Positions 51,623 to 60,311 of a DNA stretch of 64,000 nucleotides are shown here, in pieces. The stretch's first letter is position 1. Each line of letters starts with the position of its first letter. Source of the DNA: Mesorhizobium_K quangtriensis. GTDB lineage: Bacteria > Pseudomonadota > Alphaproteobacteria > Rhizobiales > Rhizobiaceae. The stretch covers positions 186,001-250,000 of the forward strand of contig NZ_JBEBMF010000003.1 of the NCBI RefSeq assembly GCF_040081925.1. Direction: 5' to 3'. Both the position numbers and the translations under genes were made by a program. Under the pieces are notes generated by a model. That model worked only from the letters and a program-made list of their open reading frames with translations. It made no database searches and was not told where the DNA came from.

Positions 51623-53691
51623 GTCCGAGACCCAGACCGGAATACGGCGACGACGCCGAGGCAGCGGACGACATTGCGGGCTTCATAGCCGGCGATGCGG
51701 CCAGTGACGACCTGGGCGACGAGGATGGCGCTGCCGAGGAGGTCGTGGAGCAGTCTCCCGCCATCGACGCCGCCTTCACCGCGATCGACTGGAGCGCGCA
51801 TGCCGGCGATGCTGATGGCAAGGTCGGCCCGGAGGTCATCCAGACGCTGGTGAAGCGCCTGCCCAACGCGCCGGGCGTCTACCGCATGATGAACGCCGCC
51901 GGAGACGTGCTCTATGTCGGCAAGGCGCGCAGCCTGAAGAAGCGCGTCACCAACTACGCCAACGGTCGGTTCCACACCAACCGCATCGGCCGCATGGTGC
52001 GCGAGACGGCGACGATGGAATTCGTCGTCACGCGCACGGAGATCGAGGCGCTTCTGCTGGAAGCCAACCTGATCAAGCGGTTACGGCCACGCTTCAACGT
52101 GCTTTTGCGCGACGACAAGTCGTTTCCGTACATCGTCCTGACAGGCAACCATCCGTCGCCCGGCATCTTCAAGCACAGGGGTGCACGCTCGCAAAAGGGC
52201 GACTATTTCGGACCGTTTGCCTCGGCCGGAGCGGTCGGCCGCACCATCAATTCGCTGCAGCGTGCATTCCTGCTCCGCACGTGCACGGATTCGGTGTTCG
52301 AGACCCGCACGCGCCCCTGCCTGCTCTACCAGATCAAGCGCTGCTCCGGCCCCTGCACGGGCGAGATTTCGGCCGGCGACTACGACGAACTGGTCGTGGA
52401 GGCGAAGGACTTCCTGTCGGGCCGCAGCCAGAAAGTGAAGTCCGAGATTTCGGAGCAGATGCAGCAGGCGGCGGAAGACCTCGATTTCGAGCGCGCGGCT
52501 GTCTATCGCGACCGCCTCGCCGCGCTCAGCCACGTCCAGAGCCATCAGGGCATCAACCCGCAGGGCGTGGAGGAGGCGGACGTCTTCGCCATCCATCTGG
52601 AAGGTGGCCACATCTGCATACAGGTCTTCTTTTTCCGCACCGGCCAGAACTGGGGCAATCGCGCCTATTTCCCCAAGGCCGATCCGGCGCTGGAGGCGCA
52701 GGAGGTGCTCTCGTCCTTCCTGGCGCAGTTCTACGACGACAAGCCTTGTCCGCGTACGATCATGCTGTCGCACAAGGTGGAAGAAGAACACCTTCTGGAG
52801 CAGGCGCTCGCCACCCGGGCCGGGCACAAGGTCTCGATCATGGTGCCCCAGCGCGGCGAGAAGAAGGATCTCGTCGACCAAGCACTGCAGAATGCCCGTG
52901 AAGCGCTCGGGCGGCGCTTGGCCGAAACCTCGACGCAGGCGCGGCTGCTCGACGGATTCGCACAGACATTCGGTCTGGCCGCTATTCCACGCCGCATCGA
53001 GGTCTACGACAACTCTCACATCATGGGAACGAACGCCGTCGGTGCGATGATCGTGGCGGGGCCGGAAGGCTTCGTGAAGAACCAGTACCGCAAGTTCAAC
53101 ATCCGCTCGACCGACATCACGCCCGGCGACGATTTCGGGATGATGCGCGAGGTCATGCAGCGCCGCTTCTCGCGTCTGATCAAGGAACATGGCGACGAGC
53201 CGGCCGGCGGGGAAGATGAGGAAAAGGCGGCGTTCCCGGCTTGGCCTGACGTTATACTAATCGACGGGGGGCAGGGGCAGATGACGGCCGTGCGCCAGAT
53301 GCTGTCCGAACTGGGGGTCGAGGATCGCGTGGTGGCGATCGGCGTCGCCAAGGGGCGCGACCGTGAGGCCGGCCGCGAACAGTTTTTCACGAAAGGCAAG
53401 GGCGGGTTCACGCTGCCGGTGCGCGATCCCGTGCTCTATTTCGTGCAGCGGTTGCGCGACGAGGCGCATCGCTTCGCGATCGGCTCACACCGCGCAAGGC
53501 GCAAGAAGGAGATGACCAAAAACCCGCTGGACGAGATCGCCGGAATCGGTCCGACTCGGAAGAGGGCATTGCTGCTGGCCTTCGGCACCGCCAAGGCGGT
53601 GCGCAATGCCGCGATCGACGACCTGATGGCCGTGGACGGGATATCTGAGACCGTCGCGCGTATCGTCTACAACCATTTCCACGAAAATTGA
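51619..53691 (+). CDS. uvrC: Excinuclease ABC subunit C
   Basis: 690 aa. It makes both incisions in nucleotide excision repair. A GIY-YIG nuclease domain (about 90-170: APGVYRMM, VLYVGKARSLKKRV), a UVR helix (about 265-300: MQQAAEDLDFERAAVYRDR), an RNase-H-like endonuclease core (VYDNSHIMGTN, IDGGQGQ) and C-terminal helix-hairpin-helix motifs (GIGPTRKRALLLAFG) are all visible. The first 80 residues are an acidic, Asp/Ala-rich extension not found in E. coli UvrC. It is separated from pgsA by 97 bases. Confidence 0.95.
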   Translation: MSPRPRPEYGDDAEAADDIAGFIAGDAASDDLGDEDGAAEEVVEQSPAIDAAFTAIDWSAHAGDADGKVGPEVIQTLVKRLPNAPGVYRMMNAAGDVLYVGKARSLKKRVTNYANGRFHTNRIGRMVRETATMEFVVTRTEIEALLLEANLIKRLRPRFNVLLRDDKSFPYIVLTGNHPSPGIFKHRGARSQKGDYFGPFASAGAVGRTINSLQRAFLLRTCTDSVFETRTRPCLLYQIKRCSGPCTGEISAGDYDELVVEAKDFLSGRSQKVKSEISEQMQQAAEDLDFERAAVYRDRLAALSHVQSHQGINPQGVEEADVFAIHLEGGHICIQVFFFRTGQNWGNRAYFPKADPALEAQEVLSSFLAQFYDDKPCPRTIMLSHKVEEEHLLEQALATRAGHKVSIMVPQRGEKKDLVDQALQNAREALGRRLAETSTQARLLDGFAQTFGLAAIPRRIEVYDNSHIMGTNAVGAMIVAGPEGFVKNQYRKFNIRSTDITPGDDFGMMREVMQRRFSRLIKEHGDEPAGGEDEEKAAFPAWPDVILIDGGQGQMTAVRQMLSELGVEDRVVAIGVAKGRDREAGREQFFTKGKGGFTLPVRDPVLYFVQRLRDEAHRFAIGSHRARRKKEMTKNPLDEIAGIGPTRKRALLLAFGTAKAVRNAAIDDLMAVDGISETVARIVYNHFHEN

Positions 53692-53788
53692 TCGATTTCC
53701 GCGGCAAAAGGGCCTTGTCCATCGACTTTGACCAGTTGACCCCCTACATCGCGATCTGATTTCAGTACGGCTGGATAGAGCGGAACAC

Positions 53789-54379
53789 ATGGCCAAACAG
53801 GCGTTCAACCTGCCGAACATGCTGACCTACGGACGGATTCTTGCCGTTCCGCTGGTGGTGCTTTGCTTTTTCCTCGAGGGAAAGCTGCAGTCGAGCGACT
53901 TCGCGCGCTGGTCTGCACTGGTGATCTTTATCGCGGCGAGCATCACCGACTATTTCGACGGCTATCTGGCGCGCGCCTGGCAGCAGCAATCGAATATCGG
54001 TCGCATGCTCGATCCGATCGCCGACAAGCTGCTGGTCGCCACCTGCCTGCTGCTGCTGGCGGCCGACACCGACCGCACAATCGCCGGCTGGACGCTCTGG
54101 GCCGCTATCATCATCCTGTGCCGCGAAATCCTCGTTTCCGGCCTGCGCGAGTATCTGGCCGCGCTGAAGGTCAGCGTTCCCGTCACCCAACTCGCCAAAT
54201 GGAAGACGGCCATCCAGATGATCGCCATCGCCGTGCTGCTCGCCGGTCCGGCGCTGGACAAGATCGTTCCCTATGCGACGGAAACCGGAATCGTCCTGCT
54301 CTGGATCGCCGCTATCGTGACGCTCTACACCGGCTACGACTATTTCCGCGCCGGCGCCAAGCACATCATGGACGAGTGA
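53789..54379 (+). CDS. pgsA: CDP-diacylglycerol-glycerol-3-phosphate 3-phosphatidyltransferase
   Basis: 196 aa membrane enzyme making phosphatidylglycerol phosphate. It starts NLPNMLTYGRILAVPLVVL and has DYFDGYLAR (about 53) with SNIGRMLDPIADKLLVA, the full CDP-alcohol motif. In rhizobia pgsA lies beside uvrC and moaD-moaE as here. moaD starts one base after its stop. Confidence 0.94.
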   Translation: MAKQAFNLPNMLTYGRILAVPLVVLCFFLEGKLQSSDFARWSALVIFIAASITDYFDGYLARAWQQQSNIGRMLDPIADKLLVATCLLLLAADTDRTIAGWTLWAAIIILCREILVSGLREYLAALKVSVPVTQLAKWKTAIQMIAIAVLLAGPALDKIVPYATETGIVLLWIAAIVTLYTGYDYFRAGAKHIMDE

Positions 54380-54380
54380 G

Positions 54381-54635
54381 GTGACGAAGCTCGTCTATTT
54401 CGCCTGGGTGCGCGAACGGATCGGCAAGCCGGACGAAACGGTCGAGTTGCCGGCCAATGTCCAGACGGTCAGGGACCTTCTGCTCTGGCTGAAGGGGCGG
54501 GGCGAGGAATACGAGCACGCGCTTCGTCACCCCGAGGTGATCCGGGTCGCCATCAACCACGAGCATGTCGATCATGACACACGCATCGCCGGTGCCGGCG
54601 AGATCGCGCTGTTTCCGCCGATGACGGGCGGCTGA
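54381..54635 (+). CDS. moaD: Molybdopterin synthase sulfur carrier subunit
   Basis: 84 aa ubiquitin-fold protein ending in MTGG, the Gly-Gly that becomes a thiocarboxylate and donates sulfur to molybdopterin precursor. It starts with GTG at 54381, one base after the pgsA stop. It pairs with moaE four bases downstream. Confidence 0.95.
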   Translation: MTKLVYFAWVRERIGKPDETVELPANVQTVRDLLLWLKGRGEEYEHALRHPEVIRVAINHEHVDHDTRIAGAGEIALFPPMTGG

Positions 54636-54639
54636 CAGC

Positions 54640-55104
54640 ATGGCAGTCGTGCCGGTCGTTCGCATTCAGGCGCAAAACTTCGACGTTGCCGCCGAGATCG
54701 ACGGTCTGCGGCAAGGCAATGCCGACATCGGGGCGATCGTCACGTTTTCAGGCATTTGCCGGGACGAGGCCGGAACGCTCGCCGCGCTCGAACTCGAACA
54801 TTATCCTGGCATGGCCGAGGCCGAGATCGGCCGAATTGCGCTGCAGGCTGTGGAGCGCTGGCCTCTGGAAGGACTGGTCGCCATTCATCGCCACGGCAAG
54901 GTCAGGCCGGGCGAGAATATTGTGCTCGTCGTGGCCGCATCGAAGCATAGGCGGGCGGCTTTCGAGGCGGCGGAGTTCCTGATGGACTACCTGAAGTCCA
55001 GCGCGCCCTTCTGGAAGAAGGAGCATCTTGTCGATGGCGGCGAGGGAGGCTGGGTGGATGCACGGATAAGTGACGACGTGGCCGCGCAACGCTGGAGAAA
55101 ATAA
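54640..55104 (+). CDS. moaE: Molybdopterin synthase catalytic subunit
   Basis: 154 aa. With MoaD it converts cyclic pyranopterin monophosphate to molybdopterin. HRHGKVRPGENIVLVVAASKHR and LKSSAPFWKKEHLVDG with the catalytic lysines are typical. It is coupled to moaD. Other molybdenum cofactor genes are not in the window. Confidence 0.95.
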   Translation: MAVVPVVRIQAQNFDVAAEIDGLRQGNADIGAIVTFSGICRDEAGTLAALELEHYPGMAEAEIGRIALQAVERWPLEGLVAIHRHGKVRPGENIVLVVAASKHRRAAFEAAEFLMDYLKSSAPFWKKEHLVDGGEGGWVDARISDDVAAQRWRK

Positions 55105-55168
55105 GCGTATGCGGCCACGGAACAGACTCAATCGTGGGTGACCGTTGGGCTGGATAGGAGGAGTGAGC

Positions 55169-55942
55169 ATGCTGGGAAAATTGGCGGAACTGATCCTTTT
55201 CGGCATTGCGCCTCTCGCGCTCGGCGGCTTGCTGATGCCGGGAGCGGCCCTCGCCGAGGAGGTGGAGATCGTCGGAGAGGTTTCCTATCGCGAGCGGATC
55301 GCGCTGCCACCCAACGCGGTACTTACCGTACAACTCGCCGACGTTTCGCTGGCCGACGCGCCCGCGTCGGTGATCGCCGAGCAGACGATTGATCCTGCCG
55401 GGCAAGTGCCGATCAAGTTCAAGCTGCTATTCGACTCCGCAGTTATCCGGCCGCAGGTAAACTACGCCGTCCAGGCGCGTATCACCGTCGATAACAAGCT
55501 GTGGTTCATCAACGACGAGCGCCATTCGGTCGATCCCACCAAGCGCGAACCGGTGCAGCTTGTACTCCGGAAGGTCGACCAGGATGCCGCCCCGCCACCA
55601 GCGCCAACGCTGTTCGACACCACGTGGCTTGCAGAAGACATCGGCGGCAAGGGCGTCATCGATGATGCGCAAACGACGCTGAGCATAGCCGAGGACGGCA
55701 GCGTTACCGGTCGCGGGGGCTGCAACGGCTATTTCTCGCAGGCGACCATCGATGGCGAGAAGATCACCTTCGGCAAGGCTGGCAGCACCATGATGGCCTG
55801 TCCGGATGCGATCATGGATCAGGAACGCCGCTTCCACGAAGCGCTCGAAAAGACCGCGAGCTTCCGCTTCAACGATGAGGGGAAGCTCTTCCTCGTCGAT
55901 GCCCAGGGCAAGGATCTGGCGCGCTTCTCGAACGAAGGCTGA
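55169..55942 (+). CDS. YbaY-like and META domain secreted protein
   Basis: 257 aa. Signal peptide (about 1-29, ending LAEE), a YbaY/type III secretion lipoprotein-like beta domain (about 32-135, ERIALPPNAVLTVQLADVS), and a META domain (about 147-255: GRGGCNGYFSQATIDG, then MACPDAIMDQERRFHEAL). META domains occur in heat-shock proteins such as HslJ. The combined architecture suggests an envelope stress protein. The ATG at 55169 has AGGAGG about 7 bases upstream. A bidirectional terminator follows it. Confidence 0.8.
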   Translation: MLGKLAELILFGIAPLALGGLLMPGAALAEEVEIVGEVSYRERIALPPNAVLTVQLADVSLADAPASVIAEQTIDPAGQVPIKFKLLFDSAVIRPQVNYAVQARITVDNKLWFINDERHSVDPTKREPVQLVLRKVDQDAAPPPAPTLFDTTWLAEDIGGKGVIDDAQTTLSIAEDGSVTGRGGCNGYFSQATIDGEKITFGKAGSTMMACPDAIMDQERRFHEALEKTASFRFNDEGKLFLVDAQGKDLARFSNEG

Positions 55943-55955
55943 CACAAGTCAGGAC

Positions 55956-55987
55956 AAAAAAAGCCGGCGATCACCGCCGGCTTTTTT
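55956..55987 (+). terminator. Bidirectional rho-independent terminator
   Basis: GCCGGCG (55963-55969) pairs with CGCCGGC (55975-55981) over a five-base loop. It is flanked by a run of A before and TTTTTT after, so it works on both strands. It lies between the META-domain gene and the convergent ndk. Confidence 0.9.
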
Positions 55988-56030
55988 CGTTCTGGATCAG
56001 CCGCTTGGAGCGGCCGACGGAATCAATACC

Positions 56031-56453
56031 TCAGCCCACGATCTCGGTGTCGGAGAACCAGTATTTGATCTCCTGAGCAGCGGTTTCCGGCGCGTCCGAG
56101 CCGTGCACGGAGTTCTCGCCGATCGAAACGGCGTGGACCTTGCGGATGGTGCCCGCATCGGCATTGGCCGGGTTCGTCGCGCCCATCACTTCGCGGTTCT
56201 TGAGGATGGCGTTCTCGCCTTCCAGGACCTGAACGATCGTCGGGCCGGACGTCATGGTCTCGACGAGCTCGCCGAAGAACGGGCGTTCCTTGTGGACTGC
56301 GTAGAAGCCTTCGGCCTCGCGCTTGCTCATCCACACGCGCTTGGACGCCACGACGCGCAGGCCTGCATCCTCGAGCATCTTCGTGATCGCGCCGGTGAGG
56401 TTACGCCGGGTCGCATCCGGCTTGATCATCGAGAAGGTGCGTTCGATCGCCAT
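56031..56453 (-). CDS. ndk: Nucleoside diphosphate kinase
   Basis: 140 aa, normal length. It transfers a phosphate among nucleoside triphosphates through a phosphohistidine. MAIERTFSMIKPDATRRN opens the protein, and the active histidine is in GENSVHGSDA (His117). ATG 56453 is conserved; an upstream frame of 43 codons is not. The gene stands alone. Confidence 0.96.
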   Translation of the reverse strand: MAIERTFSMIKPDATRRNLTGAITKMLEDAGLRVVASKRVWMSKREAEGFYAVHKERPFFGELVETMTSGPTIVQVLEGENAILKNREVMGATNPANADAGTIRKVHAVSIGENSVHGSDAPETAAQEIKYWFSDTEIVG

Positions 56454-56547
56454 GTTGTATTCCTGTGTTGTTGGGAAAGGTGGCGGCTCTATACAGGCAG
56501 CCGCCAGCCTTGCCAAGCGCGGGACCCTGCGTCGCAAAAGCGCCGGT

Positions 56548-57237
56548 TCAGGCCGCCGCGACGCTGCGCCCGAGGCCGCCATGGAAATCGAGCAGGCGTT
56601 CGAACCAGTGGGTTACAGGATCGCTGCCCTCAAGCACCTTGAACGGTGACATGATGCGCACCCACTGGAAGGCGCCGAATACCACGTAGTCGGGGTAGAG
56701 GGGCGCCTCACCGCCAATGAACGGCTGGTAGGTCAGCATGCTGCGCAGCGGCTCTAGCGATGCGCGGAAGGCAGACAACCCTTCCTCGCGCGGAGCTGCG
56801 ACCGCCTCCAGCGTTTTGCCATAGCGGCGCTCGCGGCTCTCGCGGAAATAGGCCTGGTCGACTGGCGCAAGGCGCGCATGAATGTCGGTCAGCGCAGACG
56901 CTCCCAAATAGGGATGGATGGTTAGCTGCGACCAGCGCTCGATGAAGCGCGCCATCGCCTCTCCGCCCTTGCCGCCGAAAAGCGTTGGGCGGTCGGGATA
57001 TGTGGCGTCGAGGTAGAGCGCGATATCGAACGAGTCCGCCACTACCGTGTCGCTGTCGCGGATAACCGGGATCGTTTTGGAGACGCCGCCCTCGACCGAC
57101 GGGACGGCGGTGAACGGCGTCGGCACGCTACGGAACGGGAGGCCCTTGTGCGCCAGCGACATCGCTGTCTTCCAGCAATGTGGGCTGAACGGGCGCGCAT
57201 GGTCTTCGCCGACGAGATCGTAAAGCAGGATTGTCAT
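56548..57237 (-). CDS. Glutathione S-transferase family protein
   Basis: 229 aa. A thioredoxin-fold N-terminus (LLYDLVGEDHARPFSPHCWK, then TIPVIRDSDTVVADSFDIALYL) and a helical C-domain. SPHCWK and the length suggest the bacterial GST group that includes LigE/LigF-type etherases, but the substrate is unknown. An ATG five codons upstream (57252) is an alternative start. It is divergent from the DinB gene. Confidence 0.82.
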   Translation of the reverse strand: MTILLYDLVGEDHARPFSPHCWKTAMSLAHKGLPFRSVPTPFTAVPSVEGGVSKTIPVIRDSDTVVADSFDIALYLDATYPDRPTLFGGKGGEAMARFIERWSQLTIHPYLGASALTDIHARLAPVDQAYFRESRERRYGKTLEAVAAPREEGLSAFRASLEPLRSMLTYQPFIGGEAPLYPDYVVFGAFQWVRIMSPFKVLEGSDPVTHWFERLLDFHGGLGRSVAAA

Positions 57238-57302
57238 TGGCTCGGCATCCATAGGGTTCTAAGAACAATACTATTGCGAATGCGCGCGGGGAGAGGAAGC
57301 CT

Positions 57303-57815
57303 TTGAAACAGCATTTCACGATGTTTGCCGCCTACAACGCCTGGGCCAACCAGCGCGTGTACGAGGCGGCCGGTGCGCTGACCAAGGAGGAATTTGCCCG
57401 CGACGTCGGCGCTTTCTTCAAATCCATGCGCGGCACGCTCAACCATCTCCTGGTGACCGACCGCATCTGGCTGAAGCGCTTTACCGGCGAAGGTGAGGCC
57501 CCCTCGGCGCTCGACACCATCCTCTACATCGATTTCGCGAAGCTTCGCGTCGCCCGAGAAGCGGAAGACAGGCGCTTGGCCGACTGGATCGGCTCGCTGA
57601 CCGAAAAGCAGATGGCCGGGCGCTTTACCTACATGACGGTGACCGACATGCGCACGATCTCGCAGCGACTGGCGCCGGCGCTGGCGCATCTTTTCAATCA
57701 CCAGACCCACCATCGCGGCCAGGCGCATTCGATCCTGACGGGCCTGGGCAAGGATGCGCCTTCGCTTGACCTGATCTATTTCCAGCGGACGGAAGAGGGC
57801 CGGGCTTTTGCCTAG
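57303..57815 (+). CDS. DinB family protein
   Basis: 170 aa four-helix bundle. MFAAYNAWANQRVYEAA opens it, and histidines in TLNHLLVTDRIW and LFNHQTHHRGQ form the predicted metal triad. Such proteins include thiol-dependent transferases and damage-induced proteins of unknown role. The start is TTG at 57303, following GAGAGGAAG. It converges with purN. Confidence 0.88.
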   Translation: MKQHFTMFAAYNAWANQRVYEAAGALTKEEFARDVGAFFKSMRGTLNHLLVTDRIWLKRFTGEGEAPSALDTILYIDFAKLRVAREAEDRRLADWIGSLTEKQMAGRFTYMTVTDMRTISQRLAPALAHLFNHQTHHRGQAHSILTGLGKDAPSLDLIYFQRTEEGRAFA

Positions 57816-57820
57816 CACGC

Positions 57821-58534
57821 TCAGGGCGTGAAGCGGGCCAGAGCCTCGAGGTCCAGGTCTTCGCCCCATGAAGCGGGAGAGAACAGGCGGGCACTGCCGT
57901 CCCGCGCCCCTTCGTTGAAATTGGTGAAGACGGTACGGCCATCGGCCATCGCCACCTTGCCTTCGGCGACCAGCTTCAGGGCAAGCGGATAGAGTTCGTG
58001 CTCGGCCTTCAGCACGCGAGCCGCAAGGTCTGACTCGGTGTCGCCTGTGAGCACAGGCACAGCGGCCTGCGCGATGATCGGGCCGCCATCCATTTCGGCA
58101 GTGACGAAATGCACCGTGCAACCATGGATTCGAACGCCAGCCTCGAGCACCCGGCGATGCGTGTCCAGCCCCTTGAAAGATGGCAGAAGGGCGGGGTGGA
58201 TGTTGATGAGCCGGCCTTCCCAGGCTTCGACAAAGCGGACCGTCAGGAGGCGCATGTAGCCCGCAAGGCAGACGATTTCGGCGCCAATGTCGTGCAGGTT
58301 CGCATCGATTGCCGCGTCGTGCGCTTCCTTGCTGGAATAGCCGCTGCGCGGGATCGATGCGGTCGCAATGCCCTTGCCGGCGGCGAAGACCAGCCCGGGC
58401 GCTTCGGCCACGTCGGAAATGACGGCGACGATCTCGGCCGGATAGGAACTGTCAGCGGAAGCTTCGATCAGCCGCGCCATGTTGGTTCCGCGGCCGGAGA
58501 TCAGGATCGCGACGCGTTTGCGCTGGCCGGTCAT
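57821..58534 (-). CDS. purN: Phosphoribosylglycinamide formyltransferase
   Basis: 237 aa. It formylates GAR with 10-formyl-THF in purine synthesis. ILISGRGTNMARLIEAS, NIHPALLPSFKGLDTH (catalytic Asn and His) and FVTAEMDGGPII (catalytic Asp) are all intact. About 25 residues longer at the C-terminus than E. coli PurN. Its ATG overlaps the purM stop by four bases. Confidence 0.95.
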   Translation of the reverse strand: MTGQRKRVAILISGRGTNMARLIEASADSSYPAEIVAVISDVAEAPGLVFAAGKGIATASIPRSGYSSKEAHDAAIDANLHDIGAEIVCLAGYMRLLTVRFVEAWEGRLINIHPALLPSFKGLDTHRRVLEAGVRIHGCTVHFVTAEMDGGPIIAQAAVPVLTGDTESDLAARVLKAEHELYPLALKLVAEGKVAMADGRTVFTNFNEGARDGSARLFSPASWGEDLDLEALARFTP

Positions 58535-59589
58535 AGGACGATCGATCCCCGATAGATGACACCGGTGTCGCGCCGGGGAACGATACGGCCGATCGGCGTG
58601 ACGGTTTCGCCGGCTTCCTGCAGGACCGCTGCGACCTGCGCTGCCTGTCCAGCGGCCACCGCGAGCACCATTCCGACGCCGCAGTTGAAGGTGCGCATCA
58701 TCTCAGTTGCCGAGACGCCGCCAGTCTTCGCCAGCCAGCCGAATACCGGCGGAACAGGAATCATGTCGAGGTCGAGTTCGGCGGAAAAGTCCTTGGGCAG
58801 AACACGCGGGATGTTTTCCGGGAAGCCGCCGCCCGTGATATGCGCGAGAGCCTTGATGCCGTGCGTCCCGCGGATCGCCTGCAGCAAGGGTTTCACGTAG
58901 ATGCGCGTCGGCTCAAGCAAGGCCTCGCCGAGCGTCTGTCCATCTGCGAAGGGCGCGGCATCCGACCACTTCAGCCCGGACATCTCGACGATGCGCCGGA
59001 CGAGCGAAAAGCCGTTCGAGTGAACGCCGGACGACGCCAGCCCGAGCAGCACGTCGCCCTCGACGATATCGTCTGTAGGCAGAAGCTGGCCACGTTCGGC
59101 GGCGCCGACGGCGAAGCCGGCGAGGTCGTAGTCGTTGCCGTGATACATGCCGGGCATCTCTGCCGTCTCGCCGCCGATCAGCGCGCAGCCGGCCTGACGG
59201 CAACCCTCGGCGATGCCGCCGACGATCGCGGCACCCTGCTCGGGATCGAGCTTGCCCGTGGCGAAATAATCGAGGAAAAACAGCGGCTCGGCACCCTGCA
59301 CGACGATGTCGTTGACGCACATCGCGACGAGGTCGATCCCGATCGTGTCATGCTTGCCCGCGTCGATTGCAATCTTGAGCTTGGTGCCGACACCGTCATT
59401 GGCCGCCACGAGGACGGGGTCCGAGAATCCCGCAGCCCTCAGGTCGAACAGACCGCCGAACCCGCCGATCTCTCCGTCTGCGCCAGGGCGTCGCGTTGAG
59501 CGCACGGCGGGCTTGATCTTTTCGACCATGAGGTTGCCGGCATCGATGTCGACGCCCGCTTCGGCATAGGTGAGGCCGTTCTTGATCAT
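58531..59589 (-). CDS. purM: Phosphoribosylformylglycinamidine cyclo-ligase
   Basis: 352 aa AIR synthetase. NGLTYAEAGVDIDAGNLMVE opens it, with FGGLFDLRAAGFSDPVLVAA, the ATP site and GGETAEMPGMY following. It makes aminoimidazole ribonucleotide from FGAM. purM-purN is a standard overlapping pair. ATG 59589 is the conserved start; 41 upstream in-frame codons are not family-like. Confidence 0.96.
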   Translation of the reverse strand: MIKNGLTYAEAGVDIDAGNLMVEKIKPAVRSTRRPGADGEIGGFGGLFDLRAAGFSDPVLVAANDGVGTKLKIAIDAGKHDTIGIDLVAMCVNDIVVQGAEPLFFLDYFATGKLDPEQGAAIVGGIAEGCRQAGCALIGGETAEMPGMYHGNDYDLAGFAVGAAERGQLLPTDDIVEGDVLLGLASSGVHSNGFSLVRRIVEMSGLKWSDAAPFADGQTLGEALLEPTRIYVKPLLQAIRGTHGIKALAHITGGGFPENIPRVLPKDFSAELDLDMIPVPPVFGWLAKTGGVSATEMMRTFNCGVGMVLAVAAGQAAQVAAVLQEAGETVTPIGRIVPRRDTGVIYRGSIVL

Positions 59590-59750
59590 CGCTCCAGTCC
59601 GTTGGATCGTTGTCGCGGCTCTTCGCATGAACGGGACACACCCGCAAGAAGTCAACCGCCCCAATCCCGTGGAGAGGCGCCGAACCTTGCGGCCACGGGC
59701 AACCCGGACCATGTATCTGGATGCACCGCGCGGGAAGGAGGACCGGAGGC

Positions 59751-60311
59751 GTGACCGTACCCAACATGATCACCGTCGCGCGGTTCCTGCTGGTGCCGGC
59801 CGTGGTCTACTGGCTGCTGACCGGGGAGTGGATGATGGCCTTTGCCGGCTTCGTGATCGCCGGCATTTCCGACGGCGTGGATGGTTTAATCGCGCGACGT
59901 TTCAACCAGCGTTCGAGGCTCGGAAGCTACCTCGACCCGGCCGCCGACAAACTGCTTCTGGTCAGCGTGTTCGTGGTGTTGGGTGTTCTCGGCCAGTTGC
60001 CGCTATGGCTGGTGGTCGCTGCGGTGAGCCGCGACGCACTTATCGTGCTGGCGATTTTTCTGTCCTCGCTGATGGGCAGTCCAGTCGAAGTTCGGCCGCT
60101 GATGGTCTCCAAGGTCAACACCGCTGCCCAGATTGCATTGGCCGGTGTCGTTTTGGCGGAACTGGCCTTCGCGACCACTTTCGGACCAATGAGGCCGGCG
60201 CTGATAATCGTCTCCGGTATCTTGACCGTGGCTTCGGCGGGGGCCTATCTCGTAACCTGGTCGAGGCACATGAACACCCATGGCGAAGGCGGTCCACAAG
60301 CCGGACGATGA
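59751..60311 (+). CDS. CDP-alcohol phosphatidyltransferase family protein
   Basis: 186 aa with six membrane helices. VPNMITVARFLLVPAVVYWL is the start, and SDGVDGLIAR with SRLGSYLDPAADKLLLVS the CDP-alcohol motif. It is a second paralogue of PgsA in this window (pgsA is at 53789). It may be a PgsA paralogue or the eukaryote-type cardiolipin synthase, which uses the same fold. GTG 59751 has AAGGAGG and GGAGG upstream; an ATG at 59721 is the alternative. Its end overlaps the next gene by 32 bases. Confidence 0.82.
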   Translation: MTVPNMITVARFLLVPAVVYWLLTGEWMMAFAGFVIAGISDGVDGLIARRFNQRSRLGSYLDPAADKLLLVSVFVVLGVLGQLPLWLVVAAVSRDALIVLAIFLSSLMGSPVEVRPLMVSKVNTAAQIALAGVVLAELAFATTFGPMRPALIIVSGILTVASAGAYLVTWSRHMNTHGEGGPQAGR

